Of a stretch of DNA of 5,046 bases, positions 1 to 5,046 are shown one piece after another. Numbering within the stretch: position 1 is the first letter of the stretch; each line of letters begins with the position of its first letter. The stretch lies in the NCBI GenBank assembly GCA_002254385.1, contig NJDO01000136.1:1-5046 (forward strand). Reading direction: 5' to 3'. The DNA comes from Thermoplasmatales archaeon ex4484_6. Lineage in GTDB: Archaea > Thermoplasmatota > Penumbrarchaeia > Penumbrarchaeales > Penumbrarchaeaceae. Below the pieces are notes generated by a model. The model had not been told where the DNA came from. It did no database searches and saw only the letters and a list, made by a program, of their open reading frames with translations. The translations under genes were made by a program, and so were the position numbers.

Positions 1-5
1 AAAAA

Positions 6-50
6 GCTCGCTGAACGGTAAAACGAAATCGACGGTCCGTTCAGCTGAGC
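6..50. repeat. Hairpin 1 of a twin-hairpin element
   Basis: A perfect 9-bp stem (10-18 with 37-45) is extended by a 4-bp outer stem (6-9 with 47-50), leaving one unpaired base at 46 on the 3' arm. The 18-base loop (19-36) contains GAAATCGACG at 25-34. The next hairpin starts at 51 with the same design and the same loop motif. I do not recognise the family. It could be a structured RNA, a folded DNA site, or part of a longer array that continues left of the window. Confidence 0.6.
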
Positions 51-95
51 CTCGAACTCACGATGAATAGGAAATCGACGCGAGTGAGTTACGAG
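51..95. repeat. Hairpin 2 of a twin-hairpin element
   Basis: A 7-bp stem (55-61 with 84-90) is extended by a 4-bp outer stem (51-54 with 92-95), with a single bulged base at 91 on the 3' arm, as in hairpin 1. The 22-base loop (62-83) carries GAAATCGACG at 71-80. The stem sequence differs from hairpin 1 while the loop motif is identical. That is what one expects if folding and the loop sequence are kept, for example as a protein-binding site. The function is unknown. Confidence 0.6.
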
Positions 96-104
96 ATGCA
101 ATAG

Positions 105-144
105 TTTTCAAACAGATCAATTTTTAATTGTTTGTTTGAAAAAA
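105..144 (-). terminator. AT-rich hairpin terminator, possibly bidirectional
   Basis: A 9-bp perfect stem (105-113 with 134-142) encloses an inner 5-bp stem (118-122 with 126-130) with a TTT loop and a small internal mismatch. Read on the minus strand it starts 4 bases after the stop codon of the secreted-protein gene and opens with a run of six T (144 to 139), which suits archaeal termination at T tracts. On the plus strand it also has a T run (121-125), so it could end a transcript coming through the twin hairpins. Confidence 0.55.
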
Positions 145-148
145 GTCC

Positions 149-793
149 TCACAAGGCCCTCCTGCGCAGGAACACGAAACCCATGATGGAGAGCGACAGG
201 ACGAAAGCTCCGATCCCGACGGACGGTATCACGAATCCCACCTCCTCCTCGTTCTCCTTCTCCTTCACGGTTATGTATATATCCATCGTATCGAACGTTT
301 CGGGGTCCTTCTGGGAAGTTGCCCTTATCGTGAAATTGTACTTTCCTGCCTGCGCATCATCGGGAACGGAAATGTTGACATCGACATTCCCAATGCTGTA
401 ATCATCGATATTCGATATGCTCTGGGCATAGGGCCCTCCTCCCCCGGAGCTCCTTGTTATGACAGGTTCCCCGAGACTAGCCCATTCTCTCATCTTTCCG
501 GATATCTCCACGATTATCGTATCGGTCCCCGTTCCCGTGTTCATGACCTCCAGATGTATCATGAGGCTCTCTCCCTGCAAAAGCTCGGCGGACACCTTCT
601 CCGACGACAGGTTCACCCCGGCCCCGGACGGCTTCTTCACGAGGAAGATGTCCATATTGACATCCCTTCCGGGAACGACCTTCAGGGAAGTGCTGAACGG
701 TTCGTATCCATCCTTCATAACGGTAACCTTGAAATCCCCACCGGGAAGGAACATCTCGAAGGACCCGTCCTCTCCCGATACCGTGCTGTTCAC
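149..793 (-). CDS. Membrane-anchored surface protein, intact C-terminal part of a frameshifted gene
   Basis: This 214-residue reading from a GTG at 793 is the main intact part of a gene whose 5' end lies in another frame. Residues about 1-52 are the second half of a carboxypeptidase-regulatory-like beta domain (GEDGSF, then LPGGDFKVTV, then KDGYEPF). The in-frame codons upstream to about 868 supply more of it, including GEPVPGA, so the GTG is not the natural start. Residues about 58-177 look like a NEW3-type beta-sandwich (LLQGESLMIHLEVMNTGTGT, later DDAQAGKYNFTIRA) of the kind in COG1470-like archaeal proteins. Residues about 187-209 form one membrane segment followed by RRR and a short tail, so the domains should face outside the cell with the C-terminus in the cytoplasm. 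The anchor resembles archaeal C-terminal sorting tails but lacks a PGF motif. The partner or ligand is unknown. Confidence 0.7.
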   Translation of the reverse strand: MNSTVSGEDGSFEMFLPGGDFKVTVMKDGYEPFSTSLKVVPGRDVNMDIFLVKKPSGAGVNLSSEKVSAELLQGESLMIHLEVMNTGTGTDTIIVEISGKMREWASLGEPVITRSSGGGGPYAQSISNIDDYSIGNVDVNISVPDDAQAGKYNFTIRATSQKDPETFDTMDIYITVKEKENEEEVGFVIPSVGIGAFVLSLSIMGFVFLRRRAL

Positions 794-975
794 ATAATGA
801 CCGGTTAGGTTGTAATCCTGTTCCGTCGTGATCTCCGCCCCCGGAACCGGCTCTCCGACCGAACCCCGTCAACAGGGCAGCTGCCACAAGGAGCAGCAGT
901 GTTCCCGCAGCGATCGCGACACCTTTCCTTTTCGATAGACCTTCTTTCAGGATACCACACTCCGGTCCGATTCAC
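794..975 (-). pseudogene. Out-of-frame 5' part of the surface-protein gene (signal peptide)
   Basis: Read leftward, one frame is open from 971 and encodes a charged stretch (KEGLSKRKG) followed by a 17-residue hydrophobic run at 920-870 (VAIAAGTLLLLVAAALL). This is a clear signal peptide or N-terminal anchor. That frame has no ATG, GTG or TTG before a GTG inside the hydrophobic run. Just past it, the carboxypeptidase-regulatory-like domain continues in a different frame (SVGEPVPGAEITTEQDYN). Dropping one G from the GGGG at 867-864 joins the two as LLTG-SVGEPVPGAE. Possible starts in other frames are GTG at 975 and ATG at 1024, each needing a second indel. The first strand expected before GEPVPGA is also missing, so a small deletion is an alternative to a one-base insertion. 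Pseudogene and assembly error both remain possible. Confidence 0.6.
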
Positions 976-1034
976 GGATTATCCGCCGGGATCGGTTCGG
1001 AAAACCTCTCCCGACCAAGATCATGAAGGTTCTG

Positions 1035-1051
1035 AAAATATAAATATTTAA
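1035..1051. promoter_or_regulatory. TATA-like box in the divergent intergenic region
   Basis: AAAATATAAATATTTAA is nearly symmetric, so it could be read by TBP in either direction. On the minus strand it lies 20-25 bases before the ATG at 1024, and the broken surface-protein gene follows. On the plus strand it is about 100 bases from the acetyltransferase start, so it more likely serves the minus strand. No convincing BRE was identified. Confidence 0.5.
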
Positions 1052-1084
1052 CATGTGAGGCAGATGTGCAAACTAGTCACACAA

Positions 1085-1124
1085 CATATATATGCTGTAC
1101 CCTCCTCCGGAACGGATTAAATAA
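1085..1124 (+). promoter_or_regulatory. Candidate promoter(s) for the acetyltransferase-peptidase unit
   Basis: Two TATA-like elements precede the acetyltransferase. CATATATATG at 1085-1094 would predict a start of transcription near 1115. TTAAATAA at 1117-1124 would predict one near 1146, a few bases before the ATG at 1153. There is no Shine-Dalgarno sequence before 1153, which suits a leaderless or very short leader. The sequence does not decide which box is used. Confidence 0.45.
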
Positions 1125-1152
1125 TCGGCGATCATTCCCATCCCCGACAGCA

Positions 1153-1599
1153 ATGATTCCCAACCTGGAGATAATGAAAGCAAACGGTGGGGAGCTTCTC
1201 GGAAGCGTTCATATGATAAGGGAGGAGGTATTCATCAGGGAGCAGAATGTTCCGAGAGAGAGGGAATATGACGAATTCGAGGATGAATCCGTGCATTTCC
1301 TTGCTTTGATGGACGGGAAACCCGCGGGCTGCATCAGGTACAGATTGAAGAGAGCTTGCGTGAAGATAGAGAGGCTGGCGGTTCTCCGGCAGTACCGGAA
1401 AAAGAGAATCGGGAGAGCACTGATGAAGTATGTGGAATCGGTTTCGATCGTGCATTCACCGGATGAGTTCGTTCTGCATTCCCAGCTCACGGCGGTCCCG
1501 TTCTACCGGAAGATGGGATACGCGGAGAGGGGTCCGGTATTCAAGGATGCGGGAATAGATCATGTGGAGATGTACAAACGGGTCGATGGAAATGACTGA
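1153..1599 (+). CDS. GNAT-family N-acetyltransferase (ElaA/YjcF-like)
   Basis: This 148-residue protein should transfer acetyl from acetyl-CoA to an amine; the substrate is unknown. Family marks in order: the N-terminal helix pattern IREEVFIREQNVP (22-34); YDEFEDESVHFLA (39-51), as in ElaA/YjcF-like enzymes; strand 4 KIERLAVL (71-78); the CoA-binding loop (80-89); and the C-terminal FYRKMGY (117-123) followed by AGIDHVEMYK (133-142). The loop is unusual: where the family has R-x-x-G-x-G, this protein has R82-K-K-R85-I-G87, replacing the first glycine with arginine. I chose ATG 1153 because the family's first strand starts there. The in-frame ATG at 1066 would add 29 residues and place a TATA-like box inside the gene. 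Its end overlaps the start of the peptidase gene, implying one transcript. Confidence 0.85.
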   Translation: MIPNLEIMKANGGELLGSVHMIREEVFIREQNVPREREYDEFEDESVHFLALMDGKPAGCIRYRLKRACVKIERLAVLRQYRKKRIGRALMKYVESVSIVHSPDEFVLHSQLTAVPFYRKMGYAERGPVFKDAGIDHVEMYKRVDGND

Positions 1600-3385
1600 T
1601 GACGAGAAGATACCGGAAAGGAAGGAAATGGATGAGCGATACCAGTGGGACCTCTCCCCCATGTACGGAGATATGAATCAGGTGGAGAGGGAGATGGATG
1701 AGCTCTCGTCGGAGATCCCGGGCCTGTCCTCCTTCAGGGGCACCCTGAAGGATGCGGAAAGGATCGCGGAGGCCATAAGAACGACGGACGATATGTCAAG
1801 GAGGCTGGAGAAGATATTCACATATGCACATCTTATGCACGACTCGGACCTGAGGAGACAGGATTTCCAGATGCTTCACAAGAAGGCTGTCAATCTGCTG
1901 ACACGGTTCGAATCCGAATCATCGTTCATGGTTCCCGAGATACTCCAGCTCCCGATGGATGAGCTCAGAAGACTGCGGGATTCGAAAACCTTGAGATTCG
2001 CCAGGGTTCAGATGAGGGAGATAATTCGTAGAAAGGAGCATTTCCTGTCACCCGAGGAGGAGAGGCTTCTTGCAATGGCGGATGACGCACTCGAGACGCC
2101 CTCCAGGACATTCACGATGCTGAATGATGCGGATATCACACTCCCGAGGGTAAAGGACGAGGCGGGAAACGAGATAGAGCTGTCCCACAGCAGGTACGGC
2201 GTTCTCATGAGGTCCCGGAACAGGGATGTCAGGAAGAATGCCTTCTCGGCCCTCTACTCTTTCTACGGGTCCCACATCAACACGTTCGCATCGCTTCTCG
2301 AGGGGGAGCTCAGGAAGAGGAGGTTCCTCTCGAGGGCGAGAAACTACGATTCATGCCTGGAAGCTTCCCTGGATGCGGATGAGGTGACCACAGATGTCTA
2401 CACGTCCCTCATCAGCGCGGTGAGATCCCATCTGCCCTCCATGTATCGTTACCTCGATACAAGGAGAAGAGGGCTGAAAATCGACAAGGTACACATGTAC
2501 GACATACATGCTCCCCTCGTTCCCGAGTTCGAGAGGAAGATCACCTACAGGGAAGCCTGGAGGATCGTCCGGGAAGCGCTGGAACCCCTGGGAAACGAGG
2601 TGGCGTCCGTCCTTGATAAGGCGGAGAGTTCCGGATGGATAGACGTTTACGAGAACCGTGGAAAGAGGTCGGGAGCTTACTCGTCAGGATGCTATGATTC
2701 CCCTCCGTACATCCTGCTCAACTACGAGGGCCGACTGGACGACATTTTCACACTGGCTCATGAACTCGGCCACTCGATACACACCTACCTTGCGAACAGG
2801 AACCAGCCCCACATAACCGCGGATTACAGGATCTTCGTTGCAGAAGTCGCCTCCACGGTGAACGAGAACCTCCTCCTCTCCCACCTGTCCGATAAATGGA
2901 CGTCTAAAGATGAAAGGGCCCACCTCACCGAGCATCATATAGACAGCTTCGCAGGGACGGTGTTCAGGCAGACCATGTTCGCCCGCTTCGAGAAGGAGGT
3001 GTCCGAGATGGTGGAAAGGGACGAGCCGCTTACCGCGGAAGGGCTATCGGGCACCTACATGGAACTGATCAGGGAGCATTTCGGACCCTCGGTCCATGCG
3101 GACGACGAGATATCCATGGAATGGGCCCGCATTCCGCATTTCTACTACAACTTCTATGTATACAAATATGCAACCGGATTCTCGGCCGCCAGCGCGATCA
3201 CCTCGGCGATCCTCGGAGGGGACCTCGACGTGGATGACTACCTGGGGATGCTGAAGGCAGGTGGAAGCGAGCCTCCCCTCGAGCTTCTCAGGCGGGTAAA
3301 CATCGATCTCACCGAGCCCTCCACGCTGAACAGAGGGCTGGTACTCTTCGACGGGCTTGTCAACGACCTCGACGGAATGCTGTAG
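1592..3385 (+). CDS. pepF: M3-family zinc oligoendopeptidase F
   Basis: A 597-residue cytoplasmic metallopeptidase expected to cut short peptides; its length is normal for the oligoendopeptidase F group. The N-terminus carries the family pattern IPERKEMDERYQWDL. The zinc site is H390-E391-L-G-H394, with the third ligand E418 in FVAEVASTVNE. Before it lies SGAYSSGCYDSPPYILLNY, and near the C-terminus the tyrosine-rich HFYYNFYVYKYATGFSAA, both conserved family segments around the substrate channel. Nothing essential is missing. Start choice: ATG 1592 overlaps the acetyltransferase stop by 8 bases, which favours translational coupling. ATG 1586 and ATG 1562 are in frame upstream. ATG 1628 has the best ribosome-binding sequence (AAGGA at 1618-1622) but would cut off the conserved ERKE segment. 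The 3' end abuts the convergent RuBisCO gene. Confidence 0.93.
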   Translation: MTDDEKIPERKEMDERYQWDLSPMYGDMNQVEREMDELSSEIPGLSSFRGTLKDAERIAEAIRTTDDMSRRLEKIFTYAHLMHDSDLRRQDFQMLHKKAVNLLTRFESESSFMVPEILQLPMDELRRLRDSKTLRFARVQMREIIRRKEHFLSPEEERLLAMADDALETPSRTFTMLNDADITLPRVKDEAGNEIELSHSRYGVLMRSRNRDVRKNAFSALYSFYGSHINTFASLLEGELRKRRFLSRARNYDSCLEASLDADEVTTDVYTSLISAVRSHLPSMYRYLDTRRRGLKIDKVHMYDIHAPLVPEFERKITYREAWRIVREALEPLGNEVASVLDKAESSGWIDVYENRGKRSGAYSSGCYDSPPYILLNYEGRLDDIFTLAHELGHSIHTYLANRNQPHITADYRIFVAEVASTVNENLLLSHLSDKWTSKDERAHLTEHHIDSFAGTVFRQTMFARFEKEVSEMVERDEPLTAEGLSGTYMELIREHFGPSVHADDEISMEWARIPHFYYNFYVYKYATGFSAASAITSAILGGDLDVDDYLGMLKAGGSEPPLELLRRVNIDLTEPSTLNRGLVLFDGLVNDLDGML

Positions 3386-3386
3386 A

Positions 3387-4682
3387 TCATCTGGGCCGAT
3401 GATGACCCCATTTTTCCAGGGCCCTTGCGAGCTCCCTCGATCCCCTTGCCTTCTCCTCAAGGGAGATACCGTCCATCCACGCCTCGACGGCCTGCATGGC
3501 TGCCTTCGCTCCCGCACGGGTCCCGTCGGGATGACCGTGGATACCCCCGCTCACGAGCAGGACCAGGTCCGTCCCGTAGATGTCAAGGACATCCGGAACC
3601 AGTCCCGGATGGAGCCCGCCCGACGATACCGGGAAAGCAGACCTGATAGGACCCCAGTCCTGTTCGAAGATGAGATTCTCCCTGCCGGGTGTGACACGTT
3701 CCCTGAGGATGTCCGCAATGGAGAGAACCTCCTCCCTTGATCCCACAAGTTTTCCAACAGCCGTCCCCGAATGTATCTGGTTCACCCCGATGAGACGCAT
3801 TATCTTCGCAATGAACTGCATGGATATCCCGTGCGAGGGGTCCCTCGTGAAGGCGGAATGCATTGCCCTGTGGGCATGGATCGCCATTCCCAGGTCCCTC
3901 GTGTATTCCCTGATTGTCTGCACCGCGGCGAACCCCGCAACAACAACATCGACCATGGCATACCTGAACCCGTGATCATGGAGCAGGTCCGCCCTCCTCT
4001 TCATCTCCTCGGTCTCGGCGGTGATATTGATGAAGGCGTCCTTCAGGTCGCCCGTTCTACTTTCAGCCTTGTCCCGGAACCGGGAAAGGTATTCGACCCT
4101 CTTCTCGAACCTGTTGAATCTCTGGGATGTGAGGTTCTCGTCATCCTTCACGAAATCGAATCCCCCCATCCAGGTCTCGTAACCCACCTTCGCATGCTCC
4201 AGTGCGGAAAAGCCCACCTTCGGTTTCGGAACAGCTCCCGTGAGGGGACGCTTGTGCACCTTCATCATCCGCCTTACCCCCTTCATCGAGAGGTTAGGGC
4301 CCCTGTGACCCTTCAGATATTTCCGGGGAAGCTGTGCATCCAGCAGCCGGAGCTTCTCCACACCCTTCATCCCGAATATATTTCCCGCTATGCCCGACAT
4401 CAGCTGGCATACGTTCCCTTCCTCCCAAAGAGGCAGGGGATAGGCGACCTTCAGGAGGTTCCCCTCGATCTCGTACACGGTTGCCTCGAGCCCCTTCATC
4501 CTGTCCGGGAGTCTGGAAAGTGTCGTCCAGGTTCCGGTAGAACTCTCAGATGCTATCCTCCCCGCCGATTCCTCCCGGGACATGCCTTCCGGGGGTTCGA
4601 ACGAGAAGAGCACCTTTATCTCATCATCCGAGGGTACGTATGACAGGTCAACGAACTGATCATACCAATCTATCTTCGCCAT
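3387..4682 (-). CDS. rbcL: Form III ribulose-1,5-bisphosphate carboxylase large subunit
   Basis: A 431-residue archaeal RuBisCO that fixes CO2 onto ribulose-1,5-bisphosphate. Active-site residues are present (spinach numbering in brackets): E46 (60), T51 and W52 (65, 66), N101 (123), K153 and K155 (175, 177), the carbamylated K179 (201) with D181 and E182 (203, 204) in GGFDFVKDDEN, H271 and R272 (294, 295), H275 (298), H304 (327), loop-6 K311 (334) and S354 (379). The ending RALEKWGH matches Thermococcus-type enzymes. In contrast, EHAKVGYETW, the uninserted TAVGKLVG loop and HGHPDGTRAGAKA look closer to methanogen form III-a. Odd residues are L376 where Q401 is usual, S378 where G403 is usual, and V313 after KL in loop 6. 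It follows a thioredoxin-fold gene by 34 bases and has its own likely promoter. Neither the AMP-pathway genes nor phosphoribulokinase are in the window. Confidence 0.95.
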   Translation of the reverse strand: MAKIDWYDQFVDLSYVPSDDEIKVLFSFEPPEGMSREESAGRIASESSTGTWTTLSRLPDRMKGLEATVYEIEGNLLKVAYPLPLWEEGNVCQLMSGIAGNIFGMKGVEKLRLLDAQLPRKYLKGHRGPNLSMKGVRRMMKVHKRPLTGAVPKPKVGFSALEHAKVGYETWMGGFDFVKDDENLTSQRFNRFEKRVEYLSRFRDKAESRTGDLKDAFINITAETEEMKRRADLLHDHGFRYAMVDVVVAGFAAVQTIREYTRDLGMAIHAHRAMHSAFTRDPSHGISMQFIAKIMRLIGVNQIHSGTAVGKLVGSREEVLSIADILRERVTPGRENLIFEQDWGPIRSAFPVSSGGLHPGLVPDVLDIYGTDLVLLVSGGIHGHPDGTRAGAKAAMQAVEAWMDGISLEEKARGSRELARALEKWGHHRPR

Positions 4683-4700
4683 GAGGGTGGAAACATCTGA

Positions 4701-4716
4701 GATACTATAATACTTA
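4701..4716 (-). promoter_or_regulatory. TATA-like box for a leaderless rbcL transcript
   Basis: Reading leftward, TAAGTATTATAGTATC lies in the 34-base gap between the thioredoxin-fold gene and rbcL. Its AT-rich core (4711-4703) is centred about 26 bases before the rbcL ATG, the usual archaeal distance from TATA box to transcription start. There is no Shine-Dalgarno sequence before the ATG. Both facts suggest that transcription begins at or next to the ATG. Confidence 0.55.
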
Positions 4717-5046
4717 TCAGGCGAAACCCGTCATGTCGTAGCTGATGGGGGTTGCTCCCCTGACGCAGTTGTCCCTCCACTGTGCAAAGTCCACGATGGT
4801 GTTCCTCAGGATAGTCTTGTTCACGGCTCCGACTATCTCCCCTATGGGTTTTCTCCGACAGAAGAACTTGAACGTGGGCACCGACCAGATCCCGTAAAGC
4901 ATCGATATCTCCTGATGGAGCTCCGCGTTTACCCTGCAGAATACCGCCTTGTCACCTATCTCATTCGATAGTGAGCTGTACACGGGCTCCATGGACATGC
5001 AGTTCCTGCAGGAGTTCGAGTAGAACTCCACAATGATCATCTTGTC
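4717..5046 (-). CDS. Thioredoxin-fold protein, 5' end outside the window
   Basis: The reading frame is open to the window edge. The ATG at 5040 is preceded in frame by two more codons (D, K), matching the lysine that usually precedes the first thioredoxin strand, so the true start probably lies outside. Counting from that ATG, the active site is C11-R-N-C14 after VEFYSNS, replacing the usual WCGPC. The cis-proline is P55 in SVPTFKFF, and the GAVNK segment matches the late glycine strand. It should be a cytoplasmic dithiol-disulfide oxidoreductase. Unusual points are additional cysteines C35, C61 and C92 and a C-terminal tail (RDNCVRGATPISYDMTGFA) past the normal end of the fold. The gene ends in adjacent TGA and TAA stops, 34 bases before rbcL. 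A role in redox control of RuBisCO would be a guess from position only. Confidence 0.85.
   Translation of the reverse strand, partial: DKMIIVEFYSNSCRNCMSMEPVYSSLSNEIGDKAVFCRVNAELHQEISMLYGIWSVPTFKFFCRRKPIGEIVGAVNKTILRNTIVDFAQWRDNCVRGATPISYDMTGFA

Noticed and set aside
11..66. C/D-box or H/ACA guide RNA in the twin hairpins
   Set aside because: CTGA and GATGA-like strings occur, but not in the order or spacing of C and D boxes, and there is no ACA after either stem.
25..80. The repeated GAAATCGACG as the end of a CRISPR array
   Set aside because: The identity is limited to 10 bases, and the sequence between the copies forms self-complementary stems, unlike spacers. No cas gene is visible.
149..808. 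Plus-strand frames over the surface-protein gene (132-401, 459-797, 554-808)
   Set aside because: They are antisense to a minus-strand gene with recognisable domains and a membrane anchor, and they have no domain features or ribosome-binding sites of their own.
477..887. A 136-codon minus-strand frame opening in the signal peptide
   Set aside because: Only its first few residues continue the real signal peptide. The remainder is an out-of-frame reading of the surface-protein gene, with arginine- and glycine-rich nonsense sequence.
1101..1110. CCTCCTCCGG near the promoter as an anti-Shine-Dalgarno or regulatory motif
   Set aside because: It reads as a ribosome-binding sequence only on the minus strand, where no start codon follows at a suitable distance in a real gene.
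1066..1152. N-terminal extension of the acetyltransferase from ATG 1066
   Set aside because: The extra 29 residues show no similarity to the GNAT fold and would span the TATA-like boxes at 1085-1124. The family's first strand begins right after ATG 1153.
3771..4643. A 290-codon open frame on the plus strand opposite rbcL, plus shorter ones at 3357-3740 and 3580-3975
   Set aside because: They are antisense to a clearly conserved RuBisCO. Their translations are rich in Pro, His and Arg with no recognisable domain, as expected for shadow frames of a GC-rich gene.

Overview
The window reads as archaeal chromosome, most likely a euryarchaeote in the broad sense. Thermoplasmatota-like is my best guess and is not proven. 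Three things point there: a form III RuBisCO, AT-rich TATA-like boxes instead of bacterial -35/-10 promoters, and heavy use of AGG/AGA arginine codons. The gene at the left edge also looks archaeal: signal peptide, carboxypeptidase-regulatory-like and NEW3-like domains, then a C-terminal membrane anchor.

Layout. Positions 1-148 hold no gene. They contain two adjacent hairpins of the same architecture that share a 10-base loop motif, followed by a long AT-rich hairpin that probably terminates transcription. Positions 149 to about 1024 (minus strand) hold a secreted, membrane-anchored protein gene that is broken near its 5' end. The signal peptide lies in a different frame from the rest, and no normal start codon opens the signal-peptide frame. 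Positions 1025-1152 are a divergent promoter region with several TATA-like boxes. Positions 1153-3385 (plus strand) are a two-gene overlapping unit: a GNAT acetyltransferase, then an M3-family oligoendopeptidase F. Positions 3387-4682 (minus strand) encode a form III RuBisCO large subunit, convergent with the peptidase and separated from it by one base. Positions 4717-5046 (minus strand) hold a thioredoxin-fold protein that runs off the window upstream of the RuBisCO gene.

Function. The RuBisCO would carboxylate ribulose-1,5-bisphosphate made from nucleotides (AMP pathway) or by a phosphoribulokinase route. The window does not show which, because no AMP phosphorylase, R15P isomerase or phosphoribulokinase gene is present. 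A TATA-like box about 26 bases before its ATG suggests its own, probably leaderless, transcript. The acetyltransferase and peptidase look co-transcribed and translationally coupled; a shared pathway cannot be named.

Most worth a second look: the twin hairpins with a shared loop motif; two substitutions in the normally conserved phosphate-binding region of the RuBisCO, with all catalytic residues kept; the loss of a key glycine in the acetyl-CoA loop of the GNAT protein; and the broken secreted-protein gene. None of these is clearly a new system. The hairpin pair is the least explained element.
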